Positions 16,169 to 24,268 of a stretch of 26,826 nt of DNA are shown here, one piece after another. The notes below the pieces were generated by a model. It did no database searches and was not told where the DNA came from. It saw only the letters and a list, made by a program, of their open reading frames with translations. Origin of the DNA: an uncultured Clostridia bacterium (lineage in GTDB: Bacteria > Bacillota > Clostridia > Christensenellales > UBA1242); assembly GCA_947584775.1 (NCBI GenBank), contig CANPWT010000004.1, forward strand, positions 1 through 26,826, in the 5' to 3' direction. A program made the position numbers and the translations under genes. Numbering within the stretch: the stretch's first letter is position 1; every line of letters begins with the position of its first letter.

Positions 16169-16318
16169 ATGAAAAAAACTAAACCAATGCAACAAAGTTA
16201 TATGGATTTATTTGTTAAAACCGGCAACATTTTATTTTTCCTGTGCGCAAAACAAGTAGAACGCACTTCCACTCCAATTTTACTTCCCGCCCAAACAGAA
16301 GAGGAGTTAACTTTTTAA
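16169..16318 (+). CDS. yqzL: Small YqzL-like protein, 49 aa
   Basis: A 49-codon gene from ATG 16169 to TAA 16316-16318, led by AAGGAG (16159-16164). The central YMDLFVKTGNILFFLCAKQ resembles the YqzL pattern, an aromatic residue then 'F--TG-I--YL-YK'. Bacillus yqzL lies exactly between era and recO, and so does this one, which is the stronger argument. YqzL has no established function. The C-terminal 15 residues are polar and acidic (AQTEEELTF) and look extended relative to what I remember of the family. It is probably translated with recO, which begins nine bases after its stop. Confidence 0.68.
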   Translation: MKKTKPMQQSYMDLFVKTGNILFFLCAKQVERTSTPILLPAQTEEELTF

Positions 16319-16327
16319 CTAATAATA

Positions 16328-16999
16328 ATGGAACTTAAAGATAAAGGCATAATAATTCATCTTAATGATTATAAAGAAACGGACAAACTTGCCCAGATTT
16401 TTTTGTATAATTCTGGCCTTGTCAGCGCAAAATTTGCCGGTGTAAAAAAACAAAAGGCAAAATTCAAATCGGTTGCCCAACCGTTTGTGTTTGCCGATTT
16501 TCTACTTAATCAAACCCAGGGCAAAAACACAGTAATTTCTGCCGATGTAATTGATAGTTTTCCGGGCATTATTGCCAACTACACAAAAACAATTTGCGCA
16601 TATATTTTGTTGGATATTATTAAATCGCTAATACTCACAAACAAGCCCGAGCAAGATATCTTTTTATTAACCCTTTCAAGCCTTAAAGAAATAGAAACCC
16701 AAAACGAACAAATTGCCTTAATTAATTACATATTAAAATTTATTTCCTTTTCCGGCATGGATTTAATTTTTGCTGATGCCCAATATGTTTTTTTAGATGG
16801 CTACACGGGCAATTTTGTTCCCCAAAAGCAGGAAAATTGCATTGCAATAGATAAAAATGTATACGCAACCTTAAAAGCGATTGCTTCCGGGGTGGAAGCG
16901 GAAACTAAATTAAGCACATTAAACCAAGTTTTGCGCTTGTTACACAATATTATTTATATAAAATTTAACACAGATATAAAATCATTTAGTTTTATTTAA
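16328..16999 (+). CDS. recO: DNA repair protein RecO (zinc site lost)
   Basis: A 223-aa protein. Residues 1-75 form the N-terminal OB fold (DKGIIIHLNDYKETDKLAQIF, then SGLVSAKFAGVKKQKAK), followed by an alpha-helical domain. RecO works with RecR and RecF to load RecA on SSB-coated gaps. Many Bacillota RecO proteins carry four zinc-binding cysteines in the second half; here the matching stretch (DLIFADAQYVFLDGYTGNFVPQ) has none, and the protein is about 25 residues shorter than usual. Its place after era and yqzL is the classic neighbourhood. No good Shine-Dalgarno sequence lies close to the ATG; GAGGAG is about 21 bases upstream inside yqzL, suggesting coupling to yqzL translation. No hairpin follows the stop. 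Confidence 0.88.
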   Translation: MELKDKGIIIHLNDYKETDKLAQIFLYNSGLVSAKFAGVKKQKAKFKSVAQPFVFADFLLNQTQGKNTVISADVIDSFPGIIANYTKTICAYILLDIIKSLILTNKPEQDIFLLTLSSLKEIETQNEQIALINYILKFISFSGMDLIFADAQYVFLDGYTGNFVPQKQENCIAIDKNVYATLKAIASGVEAETKLSTLNQVLRLLHNIIYIKFNTDIKSFSFI

Positions 17000-17295
17000 T
17001 ATTTTGTAAAAATTAAAAAAAAATTAAAAAAAATTGTTGAAAATTAAAATTTTTTTAAAAAAATAATCAAAATTTAATAAAAAAATCAAAAATTTTTAAA
17101 AAAAATAAAAAATATTCAAATAAATAAATTAATTTTTTAACATTTAATAAAAAAATTTTTAAAATTATTTTAATAATTAAAATTATACTTTTAAAAATGT
17201 GATAGAAATATAAAGAATTTAAAAATTAATTAAAAAATTAAATAAATAATAAAATTGCTATTTTAAAAATATGTTATAAAAAATGAAAAAATAAT
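17000..17295. other. Gene-free, extremely AT-rich spacer
   Basis: About 16 G or C in roughly 290 bases (5-6% GC by hand count), made of long A- and T-tracts. I see no reading frame with a ribosome site, no DnaA boxes, no long repeat unit and no tRNA. Only the hairpin at its right end is structured. Such DNA is probably curved and could bind nucleoid proteins. Confidence 0.7.
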
Positions 17296-17325
17296 AAAAG
17301 CAACACAATTTAGTTGCTTTTTTGT
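17296..17325 (+). terminator. Intrinsic terminator directly upstream of ppdK
   Basis: A 9-bp stem AAAAGCAAC / GTTGCTTTT with loop ACAATTTA, then a T-run. It sits 300 bases after recO but only 46 before the ppdK start, so it may end read-through from recO, a short transcript from the spacer, or act as a ppdK leader attenuator. Confidence 0.75.
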
Positions 17326-17370
17326 TTAATTTTTATTAATATATATTTTAACAAATATAAGGGAGTTAGT

Positions 17371-20013
17371 ATGAAAAAGTATGTTTATCAATTTTCGGAA
17401 GGAAATGCAAATATGCGTGAACTTCTTGGCGGCAAGGGCGCAAACCTAGCAGAGATGACCAGGATTGGCTTACCCGTTCCACAAGGCTTTACAATTTCAA
17501 CCGAAGCGTGCACAAAATATTACGAGGATGGCAAACAAATTAACGATTCCATCCGTGAGGAAATTTTAAAAAACATTGCTAAAATGGAAAAGGTTACCGG
17601 CAAAAAATTTGGGGACAAAGTTAATCCATTGCTTGTTTCCGTCCGTTCGGGCGCAAGGGCGAGCATGCCAGGCATGATGGATACAATTTTAAACCTTGGC
17701 TTAAATGAAGAAGTGGTGGAAACACTTGCCAAAAAAAGTGGCAATCCGCGTTGGGCGTGGGATTGTTATAGGCGTTTTATTCAAATGTTTAGCGATGTAG
17801 TTATGGAAGTTGGCAAAAAATATTTTGAAAAACTCATCGACCAAATGAAGGAAAAGAAAGGCGTTACTTTCGATGTGGACTTAACCGCAGACGACCTGCG
17901 TGAACTTGCCAATCAGTTTAAAGCGGAATATCGCAAACAAATTGGCAAACCTTTCCCTAACGACCCTAAAGAGCAATTATTTGAAGCAATTAAAGCCGTT
18001 TTCCGCAGTTGGGATAACCCACGCGCAAACATCTATCGCATGGACCACGACATCCCATATTCTTGGGGCACAGCAGTTAACGTTCAAATGATGGCGTTCG
18101 GCAATATGGGTGAAACTAGCGGCACAGGAGTTGCCTTCACGCGTGACCCTGCAACGGGCAAAAAAGGCCTGATGGGTGAATTTTTACTAAACGCACAAGG
18201 CGAGGATGTTGTTGCCGGCGTGCGCACTCCTATGCCAATAGCAAAAATGGCAGAAGTTATGCCAGAAGTTTATAAACAATTCACTCAAATTTGCGCAGTG
18301 CTTGAAGACCATTACCGCGATATGCAAGATATGGAGTTTACAATTGAAGATAAAAAACTATACATGTTGCAAACCCGTAACGGCAAGCGTACTGCCGCAG
18401 CCGCAATTCAAATTGCATGTGATTTAATTGACGAGGGCAAAATCACCGAAGAACAAGCCCTTATGCAGATAGACGCAAAAACACTAGATATGCTTTTGCA
18501 CCCAACTTTCGATGCAGCCGACCTAAAACAGGCAGACAAAACTAGGGTAATTGGCAAAGCCATCCCAGCCAGCCCAGGGGCAGCAACCGGCAGCATAGTT
18601 TTCACCGCTGAAGATGCTGTTAAAAAGGGTAAAGCAGGCAAAAAAGTTGTGCTTGTAAGGTTGGAAACTAGCCCAGAAGATATCGAGGGCATGAAATACG
18701 CACAAGGCATTTTAACTGTTCGCGGTGGCCAAACTTCGCACGCAGCCGTTGTTGCACGCGGCATGGGCACTTGCTGTGTTTCTGGCTGTGGCGATATAAA
18801 AATGGATGAAGAAAATAAATGCTTCACCTTAAACGGCAAAACTTATCACGAGGGGGATAACATCTCGCTAGACGGCTCAACCGGTAAAATTTACGAAGGG
18901 CTTATTAAAACCGTTCCAGCCGACCCTAACAGCGGCTGCTTTGGCAGAATTATGAAACTTGCCGATAAATATAGGGCATTAGGCGTTCGCACTAACGCGG
19001 ACACTCCTGCCGATGCTGCCCGCGCAGTTGAATTGGGCGCAGAGGGCATTGGCCTTTGCCGTACCGAGCATATGTTCTTCGAGCCAGACCGAATTGGCGC
19101 GTTTAGAGAAATGATTTGCGCCGACACACTTGAACAGCGCGAACTTGCTTTAAATAAAATAGAACCTATGCAACAAAAGGACTTTGAAGGTTTAATGGAG
19201 GCGTTGCAGGGCAAACCGGTAACCATCCGTTTCTTAGACCCACCTCTTCACGAATTTGTTCCTACTAGCGAGGAAGATATTAAAGCGCTAGCAAAAACTC
19301 AAAACAAAAAAGTTAGCGAAATTAAACAACTTATTGAAAGCCTGCACGAGTTCAACCCAATGATGGGTCACCGCGGTTGTCGCCTAACAGTAACCTATCC
19401 TGAAATTGCAGTTATGCAAACCAAGGCAGTAATAAAGGCGGCTATCAATGTCCAAAAGAAACATAAGGATTGGAAACTAGAGCCAGAAATTATGATTCCG
19501 CTTGTAGGCGAAATTAAGGAACTTAAATTTGTTAAAGATGTGGTTGTAAAAACAGCAGATGAGGTTATTAAAAAGGCTAAATCTAACTTAAAATATCATG
19601 TTGGAACAATGATAGAAATTCCTCGTGCAGCTCTAACCGCTGATGATATTGCCAAAGAGGCTGATTTCTTCTGCTTTGGCACAAACGATTTAACTCAAAT
19701 GACGTTTGGTTTCAGCCGTGATGACGCAGGCAAATTCTTACCTTCATACTACGCAAACAAAATTTATGAAAGCGACCCATTTGCTCGCCTAGACACAACC
19801 GGCGTTGGCAAATTGATGGATATGGCAATAAAACTTGGTAAATCCACCAACAAAACTTTGCACGCTGGCATTTGCGGTGAACACGGTGGGGACCCTTCTA
19901 GCATAGAATTTTGCCACAACATTGGCCTAGACTATGTAAGTTGTAGCCCATTCAGAGTTCCAATTGCAAGGCTAGCCGCAGCACAGGCAAACATAAAAAA
20001 TAAAAGGAAATAA
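17371..20013 (+). CDS. ppdK: Pyruvate, phosphate dikinase
   Basis: An 880-aa enzyme interconverting pyruvate + ATP + Pi and PEP + AMP + PPi. The N-terminal ATP-binding region has LGGKGANLAEMT (19-30) and VRSGARASMPGMMDT (91-105). The phosphohistidine domain has RGGQTSHAAVVARG (451-464) with catalytic His457 and the neighbouring Thr455/Ser456. The PEP domain has LGAEGIGLCRTEHMF, GTNDLTQMTFGFSRDD and CGEHGGDP, with Cys835 as the likely proton donor. The length is typical. I use ATG 17371 with AAGGGAG 5-6 bases upstream; an earlier in-frame start would begin inside the terminator stem. Common in anaerobes as a PPi-linked glycolytic step. No PPDK regulatory kinase/phosphatase gene is adjacent, although it often is in this neighbourhood. 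A possible promoter is TTGCTT (17314) with TAATAT (17337). Confidence 0.97.
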   Translation: MKKYVYQFSEGNANMRELLGGKGANLAEMTRIGLPVPQGFTISTEACTKYYEDGKQINDSIREEILKNIAKMEKVTGKKFGDKVNPLLVSVRSGARASMPGMMDTILNLGLNEEVVETLAKKSGNPRWAWDCYRRFIQMFSDVVMEVGKKYFEKLIDQMKEKKGVTFDVDLTADDLRELANQFKAEYRKQIGKPFPNDPKEQLFEAIKAVFRSWDNPRANIYRMDHDIPYSWGTAVNVQMMAFGNMGETSGTGVAFTRDPATGKKGLMGEFLLNAQGEDVVAGVRTPMPIAKMAEVMPEVYKQFTQICAVLEDHYRDMQDMEFTIEDKKLYMLQTRNGKRTAAAAIQIACDLIDEGKITEEQALMQIDAKTLDMLLHPTFDAADLKQADKTRVIGKAIPASPGAATGSIVFTAEDAVKKGKAGKKVVLVRLETSPEDIEGMKYAQGILTVRGGQTSHAAVVARGMGTCCVSGCGDIKMDEENKCFTLNGKTYHEGDNISLDGSTGKIYEGLIKTVPADPNSGCFGRIMKLADKYRALGVRTNADTPADAARAVELGAEGIGLCRTEHMFFEPDRIGAFREMICADTLEQRELALNKIEPMQQKDFEGLMEALQGKPVTIRFLDPPLHEFVPTSEEDIKALAKTQNKKVSEIKQLIESLHEFNPMMGHRGCRLTVTYPEIAVMQTKAVIKAAINVQKKHKDWKLEPEIMIPLVGEIKELKFVKDVVVKTADEVIKKAKSNLKYHVGTMIEIPRAALTADDIAKEADFFCFGTNDLTQMTFGFSRDDAGKFLPSYYANKIYESDPFARLDTTGVGKLMDMAIKLGKSTNKTLHAGICGEHGGDPSSIEFCHNIGLDYVSCSPFRVPIARLAAAQANIKNKRK

Positions 20014-20036
20014 CAAAAACACAAATTAAATCAGCA

Positions 20037-20062
20037 GCAAAAGGGGCGCTTTTGCCTTTTTT
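20037..20062 (+). terminator. Intrinsic terminator after ppdK
   Basis: A 7-bp stem GCAAAAG / CTTTTGC with a GGGCG loop, one C and then six T. It isolates ppdK from the dnaG operon, so dnaG must have its own promoter between 20063 and 20110, where no good -35/-10 pair stands out. Confidence 0.78.
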
Positions 20063-20126
20063 GCATTTAGGTTTAGGAAAATAAAATTTTTTGTTGTATT
20101 AGTTTTTTAATTAGGAGTTTTTACTG

Positions 20127-21899
20127 ATGATAAAAGGCTCGTTTTCTAGCGATTTTATAGAAGAAGTTCGCTCTAAATCAGACATTGTGGATGTTGCCAG
20201 CAAATATATAACTCTAAACCGCCGTGGCGGTAGTTTTTGGGCGTGCTGTCCGTTTCATCATGAAAAAACTCCGTCATTTTCAATAAAGCCGGACGGACAA
20301 TTTTATAAATGTTTCGGCTGTGGGGAAAGTGGCAATGTGTTTTCACTTGTGATGAAAATGGAAAATGTAGATTTCATCACCGCGGTTGAAATGCTTGCTA
20401 AGGAAAATAATATTCCTATTCCCACTCAGCAAGAAAATGAAGAAATGCGCCTAAAAAAACAACAGCGCGAAAAGATGTATCAAATTTTAAAAGCCACCTC
20501 AGATTTTTATTATAACAACTTGCAAAATTACCCAAATTCAAAACAGGCTCAATATGTTGCATCACGCGGGTTAAACGCCCAAACAATACAAAAATTTAAA
20601 ATTGGTATTTCGCTAAATTTTGACAGTTTAATCCCATATTTAAAAAAGTTAAATTTTAGCGAGGCGGACATGATTTCGGCAGGCGTAGTTGGCAAAAATG
20701 ATATGGGCTTGTACGATTTTTACGGTGGCAGGGTAATTTTCCCAATATTTAATAGTTTTGGCGATGTTGTGGCGTTTTCTGGCCGCTCAATTGAACAAGC
20801 TCCAGAGCACACAAAATATAAAAACACTCCGCAAAGTTTAATTTTTAATAAAAGTGACATTTTGTTTGGCTACAATTTTGCACGTGAACTTAAAAAGGAA
20901 CACCTTTTAGATACGCTTATAATTGTGGAAGGGCATATTGATGTTATTATGTGCCATCAAGCGGGTGTAACAAACGTTATAGGCTGCATGGGCACGGCGC
21001 TAACTCCGTTGCACGCCAAAAATATTAAAAGATTGGTGGACAATGTAATTTTGTGTTTGGACGGGGACAATGCGGGTGCACTTGCCACAAAAAAAGCAAT
21101 AGACATATTAAAACAGGTTGGCTTAAATGTTAAAGTTACTCGCCTTGAACTTGCAAAAGACCCAGATGAATTTATAAAAAAATTTGGTGCAAACAACTTT
21201 GTTGAACAACTCAACAACGCCATGGATTGTGTGGATTTTGTGTTGATGGACGCTGCCAAAAAATATGACCTAAATAAAAATGCAGATAAAACTAACTATA
21301 TTGCCGAAGCGCTTAATTATATTTCTAAATTTTCCACCCCGGCCGAGCAGGAAGTGTATTTAAAGGAAGTTCAGCAACTTGTTAAAATCCCTATGGATGC
21401 TTTGCGTAAAAGCCTTGTGCAAACCGGCTCGCAGCCTAAAACTGAAGATGTTAGGGCAACTAAAACGGAAAATGTGCCAAATAATTACTTAATTGAAAGC
21501 AAAATTATGCTGCTTGCCTCAATGCTATATAAAAAAGTGGATAATTTTGAAAATTTTTCAGGACTTTTTACAACTGACGATGAATTAAGTGAATTATATA
21601 AGTTTATTTTACAAAAAAAGCAGGAAAATAAAGATTTTAATGTTTCAACCTTATTTGATAATTTTGATATAGTGGACAAGTCGCTTATAGACCGCGTAAT
21701 CAATTATGTTTTCCCAAGCGAGGACGTATTCACATCTTTTTTGCAGGACACAATTAAACGCGTAAAACTTTACGAGTTAAAGCAGGAAAAACAGCGTTAC
21801 ACCACACTTTTATCTAATGCCAAAACGGATAGCGAAAAAGTGGAATATCTAACCAAAATTCAGGAACTAACCGAAAAAATTAATAAGGAGAATTTGTGA
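20127..21899 (+). CDS. dnaG: DNA primase DnaG
   Basis: A 590-aa replicative primase. The N-terminal CHC2 zinc ribbon has Cys41, His44, Cys62 and Cys65 (CPFHHEKTPSFSI ... YKCFGCGESGN). The RNA polymerase core has GRVIFPIFNSFGDVVAFSGR (201-220). The TOPRIM motifs are VEGHID (267-272) and LDGDNAG (311-317), with Glu268 and Asp312/Asp314 as likely metal ligands. The C-terminal 150 residues should bind the replicative helicase. It makes RNA primers at the replication fork. AGGAG lies nine bases before the ATG. Its stop overlaps the next gene's GTG (GTGA). The dnaG-rpoD pairing is the ancestral macromolecular-synthesis operon; here an extra gene has been placed between the two. Confidence 0.97.
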   Translation: MIKGSFSSDFIEEVRSKSDIVDVASKYITLNRRGGSFWACCPFHHEKTPSFSIKPDGQFYKCFGCGESGNVFSLVMKMENVDFITAVEMLAKENNIPIPTQQENEEMRLKKQQREKMYQILKATSDFYYNNLQNYPNSKQAQYVASRGLNAQTIQKFKIGISLNFDSLIPYLKKLNFSEADMISAGVVGKNDMGLYDFYGGRVIFPIFNSFGDVVAFSGRSIEQAPEHTKYKNTPQSLIFNKSDILFGYNFARELKKEHLLDTLIIVEGHIDVIMCHQAGVTNVIGCMGTALTPLHAKNIKRLVDNVILCLDGDNAGALATKKAIDILKQVGLNVKVTRLELAKDPDEFIKKFGANNFVEQLNNAMDCVDFVLMDAAKKYDLNKNADKTNYIAEALNYISKFSTPAEQEVYLKEVQQLVKIPMDALRKSLVQTGSQPKTEDVRATKTENVPNNYLIESKIMLLASMLYKKVDNFENFSGLFTTDDELSELYKFILQKKQENKDFNVSTLFDNFDIVDKSLIDRVINYVFPSEDVFTSFLQDTIKRVKLYELKQEKQRYTTLLSNAKTDSEKVEYLTKIQELTEKINKENL

Positions 21900-22417
21900 T
21901 AAAAATAGATAAAACAGATGAACTTTATAAATATCTCGCCCTGCTAGGCGTAGACAATGTAGACGAAGTTTATATGGAACTAGCGCACCAAGGCAGATAC
22001 AAACGCAAAGATGTGCAGTTGTATTTTAGGTCGTTCTTTTCACCCAGCCAAACCAAAGATTTGGACGAAAGTGAACTAAACAACATTTTAGATTACTACA
22101 TAGATTTAAAAAAACTAACAAAAATTAGCGCAAAACAATTAAATGAATTGCTTAAACGGTATAAGCAATCGGGTGATAAGCAAATTTTAAATTTAATTGT
22201 AACCTCGCAGTTAAAAGACGTGCTATATATGTGCCTAAATTATAAATCGCTGCATCCAGATGTGGATTTGCAAGATTTAGTGCAAGAGGCAAACATCGGC
22301 ATAATAAAAGCAGCGGAAAAATATAACGAAAAAAGCAAAATAGCGTTTAAAGATTATTTAATTTACTATTTAAGGCAAATAATAATAGATAAATTTAAGG
22401 AGAAAACAAATGGCTAA
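21896..22417 (+). CDS. Sigma-70 region 1.2-2-like protein lacking regions 3 and 4
   Basis: A 173-aa protein starting with GTG 21896, with AAGGAG upstream and GTGA overlap with dnaG; its own end overlaps the rpoD ATG by 8 bases. Residues 97-168 read like sigma region 2 of the rpoD product next door: [11 protein letters not shown] against [11 protein letters not shown], then [20 protein letters not shown] against [19 protein letters not shown], then [17 protein letters not shown] against [17 protein letters not shown]. Residues 65-96 resemble region 1.2. The protein ends just after region 2.3, so the -35-reading region 4 and the region 3 linker are absent, and the aromatic strand-melting positions are changed. 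The core-binding part of region 2 looks kept. The first 60 residues match nothing I know. It could be a sigma-like modulator of RNA polymerase, a partner or decoy for RpoD, or a decaying paralogue. Confidence 0.7.
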   Translation: MIKIDKTDELYKYLALLGVDNVDEVYMELAHQGRYKRKDVQLYFRSFFSPSQTKDLDESELNNILDYYIDLKKLTKISAKQLNELLKRYKQSGDKQILNLIVTSQLKDVLYMCLNYKSLHPDVDLQDLVQEANIGIIKAAEKYNEKSKIAFKDYLIYYLRQIIIDKFKEKTNG

Positions 22418-23510
22418 TTTAGAGGAAATTAAACAAAAAGTTTTACAATCTTTTAAAGAAAAACACCAAAGGTCTATTTCAGATGATAATTTATGCGCTA
22501 ATTTAAGCGGTAAATACGACCTCGATGTGGAGGAAATAGACACTGTTAAAAAGTTTTTAACTGAAAACGGCATAACCATTACAGATAGCGCCAGCGAAGT
22601 GCTAATAGACAACAAAGAAATTGACGAAATTATAAGCCAAATTAATAACGACCCAGTTAAAATGTATTTAAAGGAAATTGGCAACATTCCGCTTTTAACC
22701 CCAGAGGAAGAGCGCGAATTAAGCAGGCAAGTTATTGAAGAAAACAGCAAGGAAGCGCGCGACAAATTGGTTGTTTCCAATTTAAGATTGGTTGTTAGCA
22801 TTGCAAAAAGATATCAAAACAAACTTCCTTTCCTCGATTTAATTCAAGAGGGCAACTCGGGCTTGATGAAAGCGGTGGAAAAATTTGATTACACCAAAGG
22901 CAACAAATTTTCTACCTATGGCACATGGTGGATTAGGCAAAGCATAACGCGTGCGATATCCGACCAAGCAAGGCTAATGCGCGTGCCTGTTCATATGGTG
23001 GAAACCATGATGAAACAAAACAATGCAGTGCGTCAACTTTTGCAGGAATTGGGCAGAGACCCAACTGTTGAAGAAATTGCTGCCCGTTTAAACACTACGG
23101 TGGACAAGGTTATAGAAGTTCAACGAATAAGCCAAGACCCAATCTCGCTAGAAAGCAAAATGGGCCATGAGGAAGATAGCAAAATTGGCGACCTTATTCC
23201 GGACGAAAATGCGCTTTCTCCACAAGAAATTGCTCAACAAAATATGTTAAAAGAGCAGTTGATGAGCGTGTTGGAAACACTAACCCCGCGTGAACAAAAA
23301 GTTATTCGCTTGCGTTATGGCTTGGACGATGCTCACCCACGTACCTTGGAAGAGGTTGGGCGAGAATTCTCAGTAACCAGGGAGCGTATTAGGCAAATTG
23401 AAGCCAAGGCGTTAAGGAAATTGCGCCATCCATCAAAATTAAAACGCTTGCGCGATGATTTATCTGAGGAGGATGAAAGCAATTCCGACAAGGGCAAAGG
23501 GAGAAAATAA
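22410..23510 (+). CDS. rpoD: Primary RNA polymerase sigma factor RpoD/SigA
   Basis: A 366-aa group 1 sigma factor. After a short N-terminal domain (1-70), region 1.2 is [12 protein letters not shown] onward (80-115). Region 2 is at 116-190, with [27 protein letters not shown] and [14 protein letters not shown]. Region 3 is at about 191-265. Region 4 is at 270-350, with [31 protein letters not shown]. It ends in an acidic and then basic tail. It directs RNA polymerase to vegetative promoters such as the TTGCCT-17-TATAAT at 3553. AAGGAG lies about eight bases before the ATG. It overlaps the sigma-region-2-like gene upstream, and its TAA overlaps the next ATG (TAATG), so four genes appear translationally coupled. 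Confidence 0.97.
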   Translation: MANLEEIKQKVLQSFKEKHQRSISDDNLCANLSGKYDLDVEEIDTVKKFLTENGITITDSASEVLIDNKEIDEIISQINNDPVKMYLKEIGNIPLLTPEEERELSRQVIEENSKEARDKLVVSNLRLVVSIAKRYQNKLPFLDLIQEGNSGLMKAVEKFDYTKGNKFSTYGTWWIRQSITRAISDQARLMRVPVHMVETMMKQNNAVRQLLQELGRDPTVEEIAARLNTTVDKVIEVQRISQDPISLESKMGHEEDSKIGDLIPDENALSPQEIAQQNMLKEQLMSVLETLTPREQKVIRLRYGLDDAHPRTLEEVGREFSVTRERIRQIEAKALRKLRHPSKLKRLRDDLSEEDESNSDKGKGRK

Positions 23511-24223
23511 TGAAAACAATTTTAGAAATACAAAAATTAGATTATAAAATAAAAAACTTAGAGCGCGAAGTGGAAAACTGCCCAGCCAGCGTAGATTTTA
23601 AAAACTATAAAAAATTGTTGCAGGAGGGTAGATCTCGTTTTGAACAGTTAGAAGCCCAGGCAAATGAGATAATAAACAATTATAACGCCGCCCTAAATAG
23701 ATTTGAAAAATATAAAGGCAACAGCGAAATTGTTAAAAAACGCAATGTGGAAAACATTAATTTAGAAAATGTTTCAACTTTAATTTCGGATGCTAATTCA
23801 TTGGTCGGCGATTTAAGCGAGGAAAATCGCCGCGTTGAAGATTTAGTTAGAAAAGCGGAAGAAGTGGTGCGCAAAAGTTCTAATTTATCTAATAAATTAA
23901 CCGAAATTAAAAAGCGTTCGTTTGTAATTAAAAATAATATCGAACAAAAAAAGCAGGAAGTTGCACCTAAAATTAAAGAGTTGGAAAATCAAATAAAAAC
24001 CCTTGAAAAAGAGGTAAAAAACAAACCGCTTTACGAAAAATATAAAGAATTAAAAGCAAAAAACATTTTCCCTGTTTATGTCAGCCTAGATGGCAATTAT
24101 TGTGGCCGTTGCAAGGTGGAATTACCGCTAAACTTTATTGAAACACTTAAAACCAAAAAGATGTTGCCTTGCGAACATTGTGGCAGCATAATCATGATTT
24201 CAGAAAAAGACGTAATTGGCTAA
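23510..24223 (+). CDS. Coiled-coil protein with C4 zinc ribbon (CdsZ-like)
   Basis: A 237-aa cytoplasmic protein. Residues 1 to about 180 are a long coiled coil: heptad-like and Lys/Glu-rich, starting LEIQKLDYKIKNLERE. Residues 185-237 form a zinc ribbon with Cys198, Cys201, Cys221 and Cys224 (CGRC ... CEHC). This is the architecture of the family often annotated as 'zinc ribbon domain protein' or CdsZ, which is common next to dnaG-rpoD or Nif3-like genes in Bacillota. The precise role is not established to my knowledge; DNA or RNA binding is a reasonable guess. The ATG overlaps the rpoD stop. No clear hairpin follows the gene. Confidence 0.82.
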   Translation: MKTILEIQKLDYKIKNLEREVENCPASVDFKNYKKLLQEGRSRFEQLEAQANEIINNYNAALNRFEKYKGNSEIVKKRNVENINLENVSTLISDANSLVGDLSEENRRVEDLVRKAEEVVRKSSNLSNKLTEIKKRSFVIKNNIEQKKQEVAPKIKELENQIKTLEKEVKNKPLYEKYKELKAKNIFPVYVSLDGNYCGRCKVELPLNFIETLKTKKMLPCEHCGSIIMISEKDVIG

Positions 24224-24248
24224 AATTAGTAATTAAACAAGCCCACAA

Positions 24249-24268
24249 TTCATATAAATTTATATGAA
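24249..24268 (+). promoter_or_regulatory. 20-base perfect palindrome over the YkvI-type start codon
   Basis: TTCATATAAATTTATATGAA is its own reverse complement. The ATG of the downstream gene lies at 24264-24266 inside it. It contains the same CATAT-N6-ATATG core seen at ylmC and yqfC, at the same distance from the start codon. No Shine-Dalgarno sequence is present and no convincing -35 lies at 16-18 bases. Confidence 0.5.

Noticed and set aside
17000..17295. A replication origin in the AT-rich island.
   Set aside because: No DnaA-box-like repeats were seen, and dnaA/dnaN are not in the window; AT richness alone is not enough.
17314..17371. A longer ppdK start giving a 19-residue extension.
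   Set aside because: It would begin inside the terminator stem and has no ribosome site, whereas ATG 17371 has AAGGGAG and starts the family's normal N-terminus.
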